From Salipiger mangrovisoli (GTDB taxonomy: Bacteria > Pseudomonadota > Alphaproteobacteria > Rhodobacterales > Rhodobacteraceae), in assembly GCF_015223355.1 (NCBI RefSeq), contig NZ_JADFFK010000005.1:186001-250000 (forward strand): a DNA stretch of 64,000 nt. Direction: 5' to 3'. The notes beneath the pieces are model-generated. The model made no database searches. It saw only the letters and a list, made by a program, of their open reading frames with translations, and was not told the DNA's origin. Positions 46,926 through 55,723 of this stretch are shown here, piece after piece. The first letter of the stretch is position 1. Every line of letters begins with the position of its first letter. The position numbers were made by a program, and so were the translations under genes.

Positions 46926-47915
46926 ATGACCCGGATCACCAAGACACTGGCATTCCTGACCACCGCTGCGGTGGCGCTCGGGGGCGCGCTGCCCGCGGCG
47001 GCGCAGGCCGAGCGGGTGCTGAAGTTCGCGCATGTGTACGAGACCGCCGAGCCCTATCACACCTGCGCGGTGGCGGCGAATGACGCGCTGATGACGGCGA
47101 CCGACAACCGCCTTGGCATCGAGGTCTTCCCGGCCTCGACCCTGGGCAAGGAGTCGGACATCAACGAGGGCCTGAGCCTCGGCACCGTCGACATCATCTA
47201 CACCGGACAGCTTTTTGCCGGGCGCTACTACGGCCCGCTGGCCATCGGCGGCGCACCCTTCATGTTCCGCGACTACGCGCATTGGGATGCCTACCGCACC
47301 TCGGATCTCTTCGACGAGCTGACGCAGGGCTACGCCGATGCCACCGGCAACCACGTGACCTCGCTCACCTACTACGGGCAGCGCCACGTGACCTCGAACA
47401 AGCCGATCCTCACCCCCGCCGACATGGACGGGCTGAAGATCCGCGTGCCGAACGCGCCGCTCTACATGATGTTCCCGAAAGCCACCGGCGCCAACCCGAC
47501 GCCGATCGCCTTCGCCGAGGTCTACCTCGCGCTGCAGCAGGGCACGGTGGACGCGCAGGAAAACCCGCTGCCGACCATCCAGGCCAAGAAGTTCTACGAG
47601 GTGCAGTCCAACATCAACCTCACCGGCCACATCACCGACGCGCTGCTGACCATCGTCGGCGGGCCGACCTGGACCAGCCTCTCGGAAGAGGACCAGGCGG
47701 CGCTCGAGCAGGTTCTGGACGACACGGCCACCTGCGCCACCGAGCAGGTGATCGAGGCCGAGAACAACCTCAAGCAGTGGTTCGTCGACGAGGGCGTGAC
47801 CGTCAACGAGGTTGATCGCGGCCCGTTCATCGAGGCGGTGAAGGCGATGCACAACGGCGACATGGCGACCTGGGACCAGGCAACCTACGACCGGCTTCAG
47901 GCCATCGGCCAATAA
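46926..47915 (+). CDS. TRAP transporter solute-binding protein (DctP family), second system
   Basis: A 329-residue periplasmic protein with signal peptide MTRITKTLAFLTTAAVALGGALPAAAQA. DctP features: EVFPASTLGKESDINEGLSLGTVDIIYTG, the arginine-bearing MDGLKIRVPNAPLYMMFPKATGANPTPIAFAEVYLALQQGTVDAQENPL. AGGGAGGAG before the ATG is a strong ribosome site. It begins 37 bp after the GntR-dehydrogenase fusion gene, so the importer and the dehydrogenase are probably co-transcribed and act on the same acid. Confidence 0.95.
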   Translation: MTRITKTLAFLTTAAVALGGALPAAAQAERVLKFAHVYETAEPYHTCAVAANDALMTATDNRLGIEVFPASTLGKESDINEGLSLGTVDIIYTGQLFAGRYYGPLAIGGAPFMFRDYAHWDAYRTSDLFDELTQGYADATGNHVTSLTYYGQRHVTSNKPILTPADMDGLKIRVPNAPLYMMFPKATGANPTPIAFAEVYLALQQGTVDAQENPLPTIQAKKFYEVQSNINLTGHITDALLTIVGGPTWTSLSEEDQAALEQVLDDTATCATEQVIEAENNLKQWFVDEGVTVNEVDRGPFIEAVKAMHNGDMATWDQATYDRLQAIGQ

Positions 47916-47931
47916 GCCCGACCTGTCGCGC

Positions 47932-47958
47932 GCCGGGGACGGAAGTTGCGTCCCCGGC
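47932..47958 (+). terminator. Hairpin between dctP and dctQ (second TRAP operon)
   Basis: GCCGGGGACG-GAAGTTG-CGTCCCCGGC, a perfect 10-bp stem 16 bp after the dctP stop, without T-run. It has the same position as the hairpin of the first TRAP operon and probably serves the same purpose of favouring binding-protein mRNA. Confidence 0.65.
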
Positions 47959-47985
47959 CACCCGACGCTCACGTGAGGCGCCCCC

Positions 47986-48582
47986 ATGTATGACGATACC
48001 GAGCCGCGTAAGACCGGCACCGAGTCCCGCCCCGAGGACTACACGCTCGACATCTCCGACGAGGACACGCAGGAGATCGATCTTTCCGACATCCGCCCGC
48101 AGGACTACCTGGTACTGGCCCTGTTCTGGGTGCTGGCCTTCGTGGTCTTCCTGCAATTCTTCACCCGCTACGTGCTCAACGACTCCTTCGGCTGGACCGA
48201 GGAGATCGCGCGCTACCTGCTGATCGGTGTCACCTTCGCCGGATCGGTCATGGCGGCGCGCAAGCACAGCCACATCGCGGTGGAATTCCTCTACCGCTGG
48301 GCACCGCGCCCGCTGCGCCGGATCATGCAAACCGTGATCGACCTCATCACAACCGGCTTCTTTGCCACGCTCGCCTGGCTCTCGGGACAGCTTGCCACGC
48401 GCACCGGCGGCATGATGGTCTCGATCGACGTGCCGAAATCCTATGTCTACTGGTTCGTCGCCGTCTGCTTTGCCGGCATGGCGATCCATGCCGCGATCAA
48501 CGCGATCAAGCATCTGACCAGCGGCACCAGCCGGCTCATCGATCCCGAAGCCTTCGCGGATGAAACCCGCGCCATCGACTAG
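47986..48582 (+). CDS. TRAP transporter small membrane subunit (DctQ family), second system
   Basis: A 198-residue protein. A hydrophilic, acidic N-terminal extension of about 40 residues (YDDTEPRKTGTESRPEDYTLDI…) precedes four hydrophobic segments; VFLQFFTRYVLNDSFGWTEEIARYLLIG is the DctQ hallmark. The extension is longer than in most DctQ proteins. The DctM gene follows after 9 bp. Confidence 0.93.
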   Translation: MYDDTEPRKTGTESRPEDYTLDISDEDTQEIDLSDIRPQDYLVLALFWVLAFVVFLQFFTRYVLNDSFGWTEEIARYLLIGVTFAGSVMAARKHSHIAVEFLYRWAPRPLRRIMQTVIDLITTGFFATLAWLSGQLATRTGGMMVSIDVPKSYVYWFVAVCFAGMAIHAAINAIKHLTSGTSRLIDPEAFADETRAID

Positions 48583-48591
48583 GATCCGGAC

Positions 48592-49869
48592 ATGACACTC
48601 ACGCTTCTCTTCGTGCTGCTTTTCGTGCTCATCCTCGTGGGCGTGCCGGTGGCGATCGCGCTGGCCGGAGCCTCGCTGGCCTTCATCCTGTCGGGCACCG
48701 TGCCGCCGATGGTGGTGGCGCACCGCATGGTGAACGGCGTCGACAGCTTCCCGCTGCTCGCCGTGCCGTTCTTCATTCTCGCGGGCAACCTGATGAACAC
48801 TGCCGGGATCACCGAGCGGATCTTCAACTTCGCCCTCGCCCTCGTCGGCTGGATGCGCGGCGGGCTCGGTCATGTGAACGTCGGCGCCTCGGTGATCTTC
48901 GCGGGCATGTCCGGCGCGGCCGTGGCCGACGCGGGCGGGCTCGGCGCCATCGAGATCAAGGCGATGCGCGACGCGGGCTACAAGACCGACTTCGCCGTCG
49001 GCATCACCGCGGCATCGTCGACCATCGGCCCGATCATCCCGCCTTCGCTGCCGATGGTGATCTACGGAGTGGTCGCCAGCGCCTCGATCGGCCAGCTCTT
49101 CGCCGCGGGGTTCATCCCCGGGCTCGTCATGGCCGTGGCGCTGATGCTCATGGTGGCCTATTTCGCCCGCCGCGACGGCTTCAAGCGCGACCAGCCCTTC
49201 GTGCTGCGGGTGCTTGGCCACAGCTTCAAACGCGCCTTCCTGTCGCTGCTGACCCCGGTGATCATCGTCGGCGGCATCCTCACCGGTGCCTTCACCCCGA
49301 CCGAAGCCGCGGTCGCCGCCTGCGCCTATGCGATCTTCCTCGGGGCGGTGGTCTACCGCACGCTGACCCTGCGCCGCCTGATCCGCGTCAGCTACGACAC
49401 CATCGAGACCACCGCCGTGGTGCTGCTGGTGGTGGGCGCGGCCTCGATCTTCGCCTGGATCCTGACCTCGAACCGGGTGCCCGAGATGGCGGCGGCGCTG
49501 CTGCTCGGCGCGTCCGACAACCCGGTGGTGATCCTGCTGCTGATCAACCTGATCCTGCTCATCGTCGGCTGCTTCATGGAGACGGTGGCGGCGATCACAA
49601 TCCTGGTGCCGGTGCTGCTGCCGGTGGCGGTGCAGATCGGCGTGGACCCGGTGCATTTCGGGGTGATCGTGGTGCTGAACCTGATGCTGGGGCTGCTGAC
49701 GCCGCCGGTGGGCATGGTGCTCTATGTGCTCAGCCGGGTCGCCAACATCCCCTTCGAGCGCGCGCTTTCGGGCACCGCGCCCTTCCTGATCCCGCTGGTG
49801 CTGGTGCTGCTGCTGGTGACCTTCGTGCCGGGCATCACCATGTGGCTGCCGACGCTGATCTATCGCTGA
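48592..49869 (+). CDS. TRAP transporter large permease subunit (DctM family), second system
   Basis: A 425-residue inner-membrane protein with about twelve hydrophobic segments. Motifs are VPFFILAGNLMNTAGITERIFNFA, GMSGAAVADAGGLGAIEIKAM, STIGPIIPPSLPMVIYG and LMLGLLTPPVGMVLYVLSRVANIP. It completes the second TRAP set. The downstream P450 gene begins 131 bp later and may have its own promoter. Confidence 0.95.
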   Translation: MTLTLLFVLLFVLILVGVPVAIALAGASLAFILSGTVPPMVVAHRMVNGVDSFPLLAVPFFILAGNLMNTAGITERIFNFALALVGWMRGGLGHVNVGASVIFAGMSGAAVADAGGLGAIEIKAMRDAGYKTDFAVGITAASSTIGPIIPPSLPMVIYGVVASASIGQLFAAGFIPGLVMAVALMLMVAYFARRDGFKRDQPFVLRVLGHSFKRAFLSLLTPVIIVGGILTGAFTPTEAAVAACAYAIFLGAVVYRTLTLRRLIRVSYDTIETTAVVLLVVGAASIFAWILTSNRVPEMAAALLLGASDNPVVILLLINLILLIVGCFMETVAAITILVPVLLPVAVQIGVDPVHFGVIVVLNLMLGLLTPPVGMVLYVLSRVANIPFERALSGTAPFLIPLVLVLLLVTFVPGITMWLPTLIYR

Positions 49870-50000
49870 TCGGCCGAAGACCTCCGCGGCGCGCCGGCAC
49901 GACCCGGCGCGCCGCATGCGGATACGGGCCGCGAGCCCGTGGATGACTTGATAGCGGCGGCAAAGACGATAGATTCCAATCGTCCCGCGAAGGAAAGATC

Positions 50001-51338
50001 ATGACGCTGCCGCCCCGCATCGAGCCCGCGACCGAACCGCTCGGCATGCTCGCCAGCCTCCGGGCGGCGCGCAGCAACGTGCTGCGGATCATCCCCGCCA
50101 TCGCCTACACCCAGCCCATCGTCACCGGCACCACCGGCCACGCCCGCTGGCACATGGTGCAGGGTCCCGAGGGCATGAGGAGGCTGTTTCTCGACAATGT
50201 CGAAAACTACCCGAAATCCGAGGTCATGCTGCGGATGCTGCGTCCGGCGGTCGGCGACAGCCTGTTCACCTCGGAAGGCGCGCAATGGCGCTGGCAGCGC
50301 CGTGCCATCGCGCCGGTCTTCGCCGCGCGCAACGTCGAGGCGCTGGCACCGGTGATGACCGCGACGGCGGAACGCGCCTGCGACCGGCTGGCCGGCACGA
50401 CGCAGGCCGAGATGGTCACGGAAATGCTCTCAGCGACCTTCGACGTGATCTGCGACGTGGCGCTCTCCGGGCGCGCGCATTTCGACGCGGAGACCTATGG
50501 GGAGGCCATCACGCGCTACTTCCTGACCGTTGGACGCGCCTCCTTGCTGGATTTCCTGGAGGTCCCGCCCTGGGTCCCGCGTCCGGCCGAGCTTTTCGGG
50601 CGCGGCGCGGTGAAGACCATGCATGCGATGGTCGCCCGCGCCATCGAGGCGCGGCGCCGCGAGGCAAGGGGCGGTGCGGAGGATCTGCTCGACCACATGC
50701 TGGCGGCGCGGGATCCGGACAGCGGCCGCACCATGTCGCCGCAGGACCTGCTGCACAACATGCAGTTTTTCATCGTTGCGGGGCATGAGACCACGGCGCT
50801 GTCGCTGGCCTGGGCGCTCTACCTGCTGGCCCATGACGCGCCGGCCCAGGACCGCGCGCGGCAAGAGGCGCGCGACGTGCTGCAAGGCGGCCCCTGCGGC
50901 CACGCCGAGCTGGCGCGCATGCCCGGCATCACCGCCGTATTGGACGAGACCATGCGGCTCTACCCGCCGGTCGGGATGCTGGCGCGCACCGTGCGCGCGC
51001 CCGACATGCTCTATGACCGCGAGATCCGCCCGCGCGAGACGATCTTCGTGAACACCTGGGCGCTGCACCGACACCACGACTACTGGCAGCAGCCCGACCA
51101 TTTCATCCCCGCGCGCTTCGATCCCGGCCAGACCAGGGATCGCTACCTGCACCTGCCCTTCGGGGCCGGGCCACGGATCTGCGTGGGGGCGAATTTTGCC
51201 ATGATGCAGGCGGGGATCATCCTTGCGACGCTGCTGGCGCGCTATCGCTTCGCCCCGAAGGGTCCGAGACCCGAGCCCATCATGCACATGACCGTGCGCC
51301 CCGACCCCGGCGTGACGCTCGAGGTCAGCCCGCTCTGA
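50001..51338 (+). CDS. Cytochrome P450
   Basis: A 445-residue soluble P450. The heme thiolate is Cys394 in LPFGAGPRICVGANFAMMQ. The oxygen-activation helix I contains AGHETTALSLAW, and the K-helix E-x-x-R is in DETMRLYPPVGMLART. There is no N-terminal membrane anchor. The overall text (P450 of the CYP110/CYP4-like bacterial group with ExxRLYPP) suggests a fatty-acid or hydrophobic substrate, but this is not certain. No ferredoxin or ferredoxin reductase gene is in the window. AAGGAAAG precedes the ATG. It is convergent with the RraA-like gene. Confidence 0.94.
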   Translation: MTLPPRIEPATEPLGMLASLRAARSNVLRIIPAIAYTQPIVTGTTGHARWHMVQGPEGMRRLFLDNVENYPKSEVMLRMLRPAVGDSLFTSEGAQWRWQRRAIAPVFAARNVEALAPVMTATAERACDRLAGTTQAEMVTEMLSATFDVICDVALSGRAHFDAETYGEAITRYFLTVGRASLLDFLEVPPWVPRPAELFGRGAVKTMHAMVARAIEARRREARGGAEDLLDHMLAARDPDSGRTMSPQDLLHNMQFFIVAGHETTALSLAWALYLLAHDAPAQDRARQEARDVLQGGPCGHAELARMPGITAVLDETMRLYPPVGMLARTVRAPDMLYDREIRPRETIFVNTWALHRHHDYWQQPDHFIPARFDPGQTRDRYLHLPFGAGPRICVGANFAMMQAGIILATLLARYRFAPKGPRPEPIMHMTVRPDPGVTLEVSPL

Positions 51339-51379
51339 GAGGCAGCCCCCCGGCCAGCCACGGACGCTCTACTACAATC

Positions 51380-51991
51380 TCAAACCGACGTCCCGGCAAG
51401 GCACGCCGTGACCGACGCCAGGGTCTCTCCGGCCTCGAGCCGGCGGATGATCTCGGCCTCTTCTTGCTTCAGGCGTCGCGCCGTGGCGGCGTGACGTGCG
51501 GCCTCGGCGGGATCAAGCACCAGGACGCCGTTCTCGTCCGCCAGGACAATATCCCCGCGTGAGACCGTGGCCCCGCCGCAGCTGATCAGCCCGCCGACCT
51601 CTCCGGCAAGATTGCGGAGGCGCGTACTCAGGGGCGACCTGCCGCGGCACCACACCGGCAGGCCGATCGCCTCGAGCGCGGCACGGTCGGAGACGAACCC
51701 GTCGATCACCACCCCGGCCACGCCGCGGGCCCGCGCCGCGTGGCCCGCCACCGCGCCGAAGCAGGCGTGACGCAGGTCGCCGCAGCGGTCGATCACGATG
51801 ACCTCGCCGGGCGCGGCCGACGACAGCGCTTCGACCAGGGCCGAGCCGTCCGGTCCGGGCAGGCGCACCGTCAGCGCAGGGCCAAAGATGCGGCGATCGG
51901 GCAGCAGCGCCTGGATCGAGGGGGCCATGAAGCCCACACGCAGGAATCGGCCAAGCGTGGCGGTTTCAATCCCGGAAAGATCGGGCAGCAT
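51380..51991 (-). CDS. RraA-like protein (HMG/CHA aldolase or RNase E-inhibitor fold)
   Basis: A 203-residue protein of the RraA superfamily. The metal/substrate site is GDLRHACFGAVAGHAARARGVAGVVIDGFVSD, where aldolase members read GxxxxAxxGxxxxxxAxxxGxxGxVxDGxxRD; here the usual final R-D is S-D. GDIVLADENGVLVLDPA follows. Members with the R-D motif are 4-hydroxy-4-methyl-2-oxoglutarate aldolases or oxaloacetate decarboxylases; loss of the Arg makes that activity uncertain. It is divergent from a LysR gene, which may regulate it. Confidence 0.85.
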   Translation of the reverse strand: MLPDLSGIETATLGRFLRVGFMAPSIQALLPDRRIFGPALTVRLPGPDGSALVEALSSAAPGEVIVIDRCGDLRHACFGAVAGHAARARGVAGVVIDGFVSDRAALEAIGLPVWCRGRSPLSTRLRNLAGEVGGLISCGGATVSRGDIVLADENGVLVLDPAEAARHAATARRLKQEEAEIIRRLEAGETLASVTACLAGTSV

Positions 51992-52135
51992 GGGCGGCTC
52001 CTGTCAGCGATTGCCGCCAGACTATCTGCTCGCCCGAAGCGGGCGAAGCGGACATTGCCGCCGCCGCCAATCGGAACGATAAGCCCTGCCTATGGTCGGG
52101 TTGCGGCCGCCCTGTGCTACACGCCTGTCATCCTC

Positions 52136-53086
52136 ATGAGACAAAACGCCATGCCTTCCAAACCGGCCATCGCCGACCTCAACTGGAACCTGCTGCGCAG
52201 CTTCTGCGTGATCGCCGAGGAACAGGGCATCACCCGCGCCGCCAAGCGCCTGAACATGAGCCAGCCCTCGGTGAGCCTTGCGTTGCAGCGGCTGGAGGAG
52301 CAGCTCGGCTGCCAGCTCGTGTTCCGCGGCAGCCGACACTTCGCGCTGACGTTGCGGGGCGAGAAGATCTACCAGGAATGCGCCGAAATCTTCCGCGGGG
52401 TCGACCGTATCGCGGTATTGTCGGAAGATCGCAACGACGAGGAATTCGGTGAGCTGACCCTGTCGATCATCTCGCGGCTCCAGTCGCCGCTGATCGACGA
52501 GGCGCTCAGGCTCTACCACCAGCGCTACCCGTCGATCACCTGGCGCATCGAGGTGCAGAACTCTGCCGAAACCGTTCGGAGGATAACCCAGGAAAAGACC
52601 GGGATCGGCATCTGCCTGCTGACCAAACCGATCATCGGACTGACCTGCCGGTACCTTTTCCGCGAGGAATTCAGCGTGTTCTGCGGTGCCGAGCATCGGC
52701 TTTTCGGCAAGACCGAGATCGACGTGCGCGACCTTCAGCAGGAATCCGTCGTGGCTTTCACCTGCGCGACCGAAGGCATGGGGCTCGAGCCGATGACCAT
52801 GCTGCGCGAGGGGCTGGGGCTCGGCAACCGCATCAGCGGCTCGAGCCATGATCTCGAAGAGGTGCGCCGAATGATCGTCTGCGGACTCGGCATCGGCATC
52901 CTGCCCGCCGTGGCAGTGGTCGAGGAGGTCGAGAAGGGCCAGCTCTGGCCTTTGAAACTGGTCGACCAACCGCTCGGCGCGGATGTGTTCCTTGTCCACA
53001 GCCAGCAAAGCCAGCTGACGCCGCCCGAACAGCTCTTCGTCGACCTGATCGAGGAGCTGCTGAACCTCTACCCCGAGATGTCCTGA
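52136..53086 (+). CDS. LysR-family transcriptional regulator
   Basis: A 316-residue regulator. The helix-turn-helix is LLRSFCVIAEEQGITRAAKRLNMSQPSVSLALQRLEEQLG, followed by the effector-binding domain (ELTLSIISRLQSPLIDEALRLYHQRYPS). ATG 52136 is used; ATG 52151 is in frame five codons later. It is divergent from the RraA-like gene with 144 bp between them and convergent with the carbamoylase gene. The likely target is the divergent gene or the TRAP/amidohydrolase cluster to the right. Confidence 0.92.
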   Translation: MRQNAMPSKPAIADLNWNLLRSFCVIAEEQGITRAAKRLNMSQPSVSLALQRLEEQLGCQLVFRGSRHFALTLRGEKIYQECAEIFRGVDRIAVLSEDRNDEEFGELTLSIISRLQSPLIDEALRLYHQRYPSITWRIEVQNSAETVRRITQEKTGIGICLLTKPIIGLTCRYLFREEFSVFCGAEHRLFGKTEIDVRDLQQESVVAFTCATEGMGLEPMTMLREGLGLGNRISGSSHDLEEVRRMIVCGLGIGILPAVAVVEEVEKGQLWPLKLVDQPLGADVFLVHSQQSQLTPPEQLFVDLIEELLNLYPEMS

Positions 53087-53099
53087 CCGATCCGGGTTG

Positions 53100-53134
53100 C
53101 GATCGGCCCCGGCCTGCCGGCCGGGCTCCGATCG
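53100..53134. terminator. Bidirectional stem-loop between convergent lysR and amidohydrolase genes
   Basis: CGATCGG and CCCGGCC pair with GGCCGGG and CCGATCG around a TGCC loop, interrupted by a small C/CT internal bulge, giving 14 paired bases. It starts 13 bp after the LysR stop and is 30 bp from the amidohydrolase stop. No T-run is seen on either side. Confidence 0.6.
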
Positions 53135-53164
53135 CCCTGGGAGCCCCGGCGGCCATGGGCCGCC

Positions 53165-54409
53165 TTAGCGGTCGGCGCGCGTGACCACCGCGTGCAGCAG
53201 CATGTTGAGCCCGGCCTCGAAATCTTCCGGCTCGCAGCTTTCGTTGTTGTTGTGGGTGATGCCGCCCTTGCAGGGGGTGAAGATCATCGCCGTCGGGCAG
53301 TGCAGCGCCATGTGGTAGGCGTCATGCCCGGCCTGGGACTGGATGTCGCGCCAGTTCCAGCCCTGCCGCACCGCCTCGTCGCGGATGCCGGTGATCAGCT
53401 CGGCGTCGAAGATGTCGCCGCCCCAGCTCCATTCGTCCTCGAAAACCGCCTGGCAGCCCGCCATGGCGGCGGCGGCATGGGCGGCGCGGCGCATCTTCTC
53501 GGCCATCACCCGCGCGGTGATCGGGTCGGGGTGGCGCACATCGGCGATGCATTGCGCGGTGTCCGACAGGATCCCCGGCTTGTTCGGCCAGGCGGCGAGG
53601 CGCGAGCCGGTGGCCTTGCCGTCGCCCACGGCGAACTCCCAGCCGATGTCGTCGACGGCGGTCAGGAAGCGCGCCCCGGCGATCAGCGCGTTGTGGCGCA
53701 GGTCCATCGGGGTCGGGCCGGTGTGGGCGGTCTCGCCGTCGAAGCGGACCCGCACGCCGTGCGAGGGATAGCCGCCGGTGACCACGCCCACCTGCCGCTT
53801 CTCGGCGTCGAGGATCGGCCCCTGCTCGATGTGCAGCTCGAAATAGGCGTCGATCTCGCCCGCCTTGCAGGGCATCGCGCCCTTGTAGCCGATGCGCTCG
53901 AGCTCGTCGCCGAAGCGCGGCCCGTCATCGGCTTCCAGCGCGTAGACCCAGTCGCGCTCGTACTTGCCGACGAAGCAACCCGAGGCGACCATCGGCGGCG
54001 AGAAGCGCGCGCCCTCCTCGTTGGTCCAGTCGACCACCACGATGGGGCGGCGGGTGACATGACCCAGATCGTTGAGGCAGCGCACCAGCTCGAGGCCCGC
54101 CAGAACCCCGGCGATGCCGTCGAAGCGGCCGCCGTTGATCTGCGTGTCGAGGTGGCTGCCAATGTAGATCGGCGGAAGATCCGGGTCGGTGCCCTCGCGG
54201 CGGGCGAAGATCGAGCCCAGCTCGTCGATCTCGACTGCAAGGCCGGCGTCTTCGCACCAGCTCACGAAGAGGTCGCGCATCTCGCGGTCGTTGTCGGTCA
54301 GGGTCAGCCGCGACAGGCCGCCGGGTCGGCCGGTGCCAATCTCGGCCGAGGCCTCGATGGTCGACCAGAAACGGTCCAGCGAGACGCGGGAGTCGGGGGA
54401 AAAGCTCAT
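53165..54409 (-). CDS. M20-family N-carbamoyl amidohydrolase (hydantoinase/carbamoylase type)
   Basis: A 414-residue zinc (or Mn) hydrolase of the AllC/HyuC/beta-ureidopropionase group. Metal ligands: His and Asp in YIGSHLDTQINGGRFDGIAGV, Glu pair in VDWTNEEGARF, His in YFELHIEQGPILD and C-terminal GGITHNNNE. The dimerisation segment HTGPTPMDLRHNALIAGARF is present. It hydrolyses N-carbamoyl amino acids, allantoate or ureidoglycolate with release of ammonia and CO2. Which of these is used here is not decided by sequence. The TRAP permease genes follow upstream on the same strand, 33 bp away, so it is the last gene of that operon. Confidence 0.93.
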   Translation of the reverse strand: MSFSPDSRVSLDRFWSTIEASAEIGTGRPGGLSRLTLTDNDREMRDLFVSWCEDAGLAVEIDELGSIFARREGTDPDLPPIYIGSHLDTQINGGRFDGIAGVLAGLELVRCLNDLGHVTRRPIVVVDWTNEEGARFSPPMVASGCFVGKYERDWVYALEADDGPRFGDELERIGYKGAMPCKAGEIDAYFELHIEQGPILDAEKRQVGVVTGGYPSHGVRVRFDGETAHTGPTPMDLRHNALIAGARFLTAVDDIGWEFAVGDGKATGSRLAAWPNKPGILSDTAQCIADVRHPDPITARVMAEKMRRAAHAAAAMAGCQAVFEDEWSWGGDIFDAELITGIRDEAVRQGWNWRDIQSQAGHDAYHMALHCPTAMIFTPCKGGITHNNNESCEPEDFEAGLNMLLHAVVTRADR

Positions 54410-54442
54410 AGAATGCCTCGTGACGTGAGAGGGAGCGGGGCG

Positions 54443-55723
54443 TCAGAACGCCCCGGTCAGGCCGGTGACGATCCCGGGGAACAGGACCAGGAGAAGCAGC
54501 ACCGCGACCATCGAGCCGAGGAACGGCAAGAGGTAGCGGAAGGCGGCGGACATCGGGATGCCCCCGGTGCGGCAGGCGGCCATAAGGTCGATGCCGAGCG
54601 GCGGTGTGTTGGCACCGATGGCGAGGTTGATGGTCAGCAGGATGCCGAAATAGACCGGATCGATCCCGTAGGCCCGCAGCACCGGCAGGAAGACCGGCGC
54701 GAGGATCAGGATGATCGCGATGCTTTCCATGAAGGTGCCGAGGATCAGCACCAGCAGCATGATCAGCAGCAGCGCCACGGTGGCGTTCTCGGTCAGCGCG
54801 AGGATGCCGTTCACCGCCAGCTGCGGCACCTGCTCGGCGGCAAGGATCCAGCCGAAGACCGAGGCGGCGGCGATCACGAAGAGGATCGATCCGGTCATCT
54901 CGGTCGTGTCGCGCAGGATCTTCCCGATGCCGCGCAGGTCGAGGCTGCGGTAGAGCAGCCCACCGGTCAGCAGCGCGTAGACCACGCCCGCGCCCGCCGC
55001 CTCGGTCGGGGTGAAGATGCCGAAGCGGATGCCGCCGACGATGATCACCGGGGCGATCAGCGCGGGCACGGCCTCGATCAGCCGGCGCCGCACGTTGGCG
55101 CCCGAGACCGGCTCGCCGCCGCGCCAGCCGTGGCGGCGCGAGATGAGCCAGGCGACGACCATCAGCCCGAGCCCCAGCATCAGGCCGGGGATGATCGCGC
55201 CGAGGAAAAGCTGGCCGATCGAGGTGTTGGTGGCGGTGCCGTAGACGATGAGCACGATCGAGGGCGGCACGACGGTACCGAGCGAGCCGGCGCAGCCGAG
55301 CGCGGCGCAGGAAAAGCCCGGCTCGTAGCCGCGCTCCTTCATCGCGGGCAGCAGCATGGTCCCCACGGCGACCACGTCCGCCACGCCCGAGCCCGAGAGC
55401 GAGCCGAAAAGCAGGCAGGCGGTGATCATCACGATGGCGAGCCCGCCGGTGCTGCGCCCGACCAGCGCCGAACAGAGCGCGACGATGCGCGGGGCGAGCC
55501 CGCCCTGCACCATCAGCATCCCGGCCATCAGGAAGAGCGGGATGGCGAGCAGCGTGAAACTGTCGATGCCCGCGATCATCCGCTGCGCCACCACCATCAT
55601 CGGGGCAAGATCGGCCACGGCGATGTAGAGCGCCGAGGCCAACCCCAGCGCCACGGCGATGGGGGCGTCGATCAGGATCAGCACCACGAAGCTGCCCAGC
55701 AGCAGCGCAAGTTCCATGCTCAT
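54443..55723 (-). CDS. TRAP transporter large permease subunit (DctM family), third system
   Basis: A 426-residue inner-membrane protein with about twelve hydrophobic segments. Motifs are IPLFLMAGMLMVQGGLAPRIVALCSALVG, FGSLSGSGVADVVAVGTMLLPAM, GSLGTVVPPSIVLIVYG and LAIGANTPPLGIDLMAAC. ATG 55723 overlaps the DctQ stop (4 bp). It is followed by the carbamoyl amidohydrolase, linking transport of a ureido compound with its cleavage. Confidence 0.95.
   Translation of the reverse strand: MSMELALLLGSFVVLILIDAPIAVALGLASALYIAVADLAPMMVVAQRMIAGIDSFTLLAIPLFLMAGMLMVQGGLAPRIVALCSALVGRSTGGLAIVMITACLLFGSLSGSGVADVVAVGTMLLPAMKERGYEPGFSCAALGCAGSLGTVVPPSIVLIVYGTATNTSIGQLFLGAIIPGLMLGLGLMVVAWLISRRHGWRGGEPVSGANVRRRLIEAVPALIAPVIIVGGIRFGIFTPTEAAGAGVVYALLTGGLLYRSLDLRGIGKILRDTTEMTGSILFVIAAASVFGWILAAEQVPQLAVNGILALTENATVALLLIMLLVLILGTFMESIAIILILAPVFLPVLRAYGIDPVYFGILLTINLAIGANTPPLGIDLMAACRTGGIPMSAAFRYLLPFLGSMVAVLLLLVLFPGIVTGLTGAF

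Noticed and set aside
47827-49917. Open frame of about 700 codons on the minus strand over the second dctQ-dctM
   Set aside because: Antisense to membrane protein genes; long stretches of His/Gln/Arg/Asp are the typical complement of Leu/Val/Ile codons.
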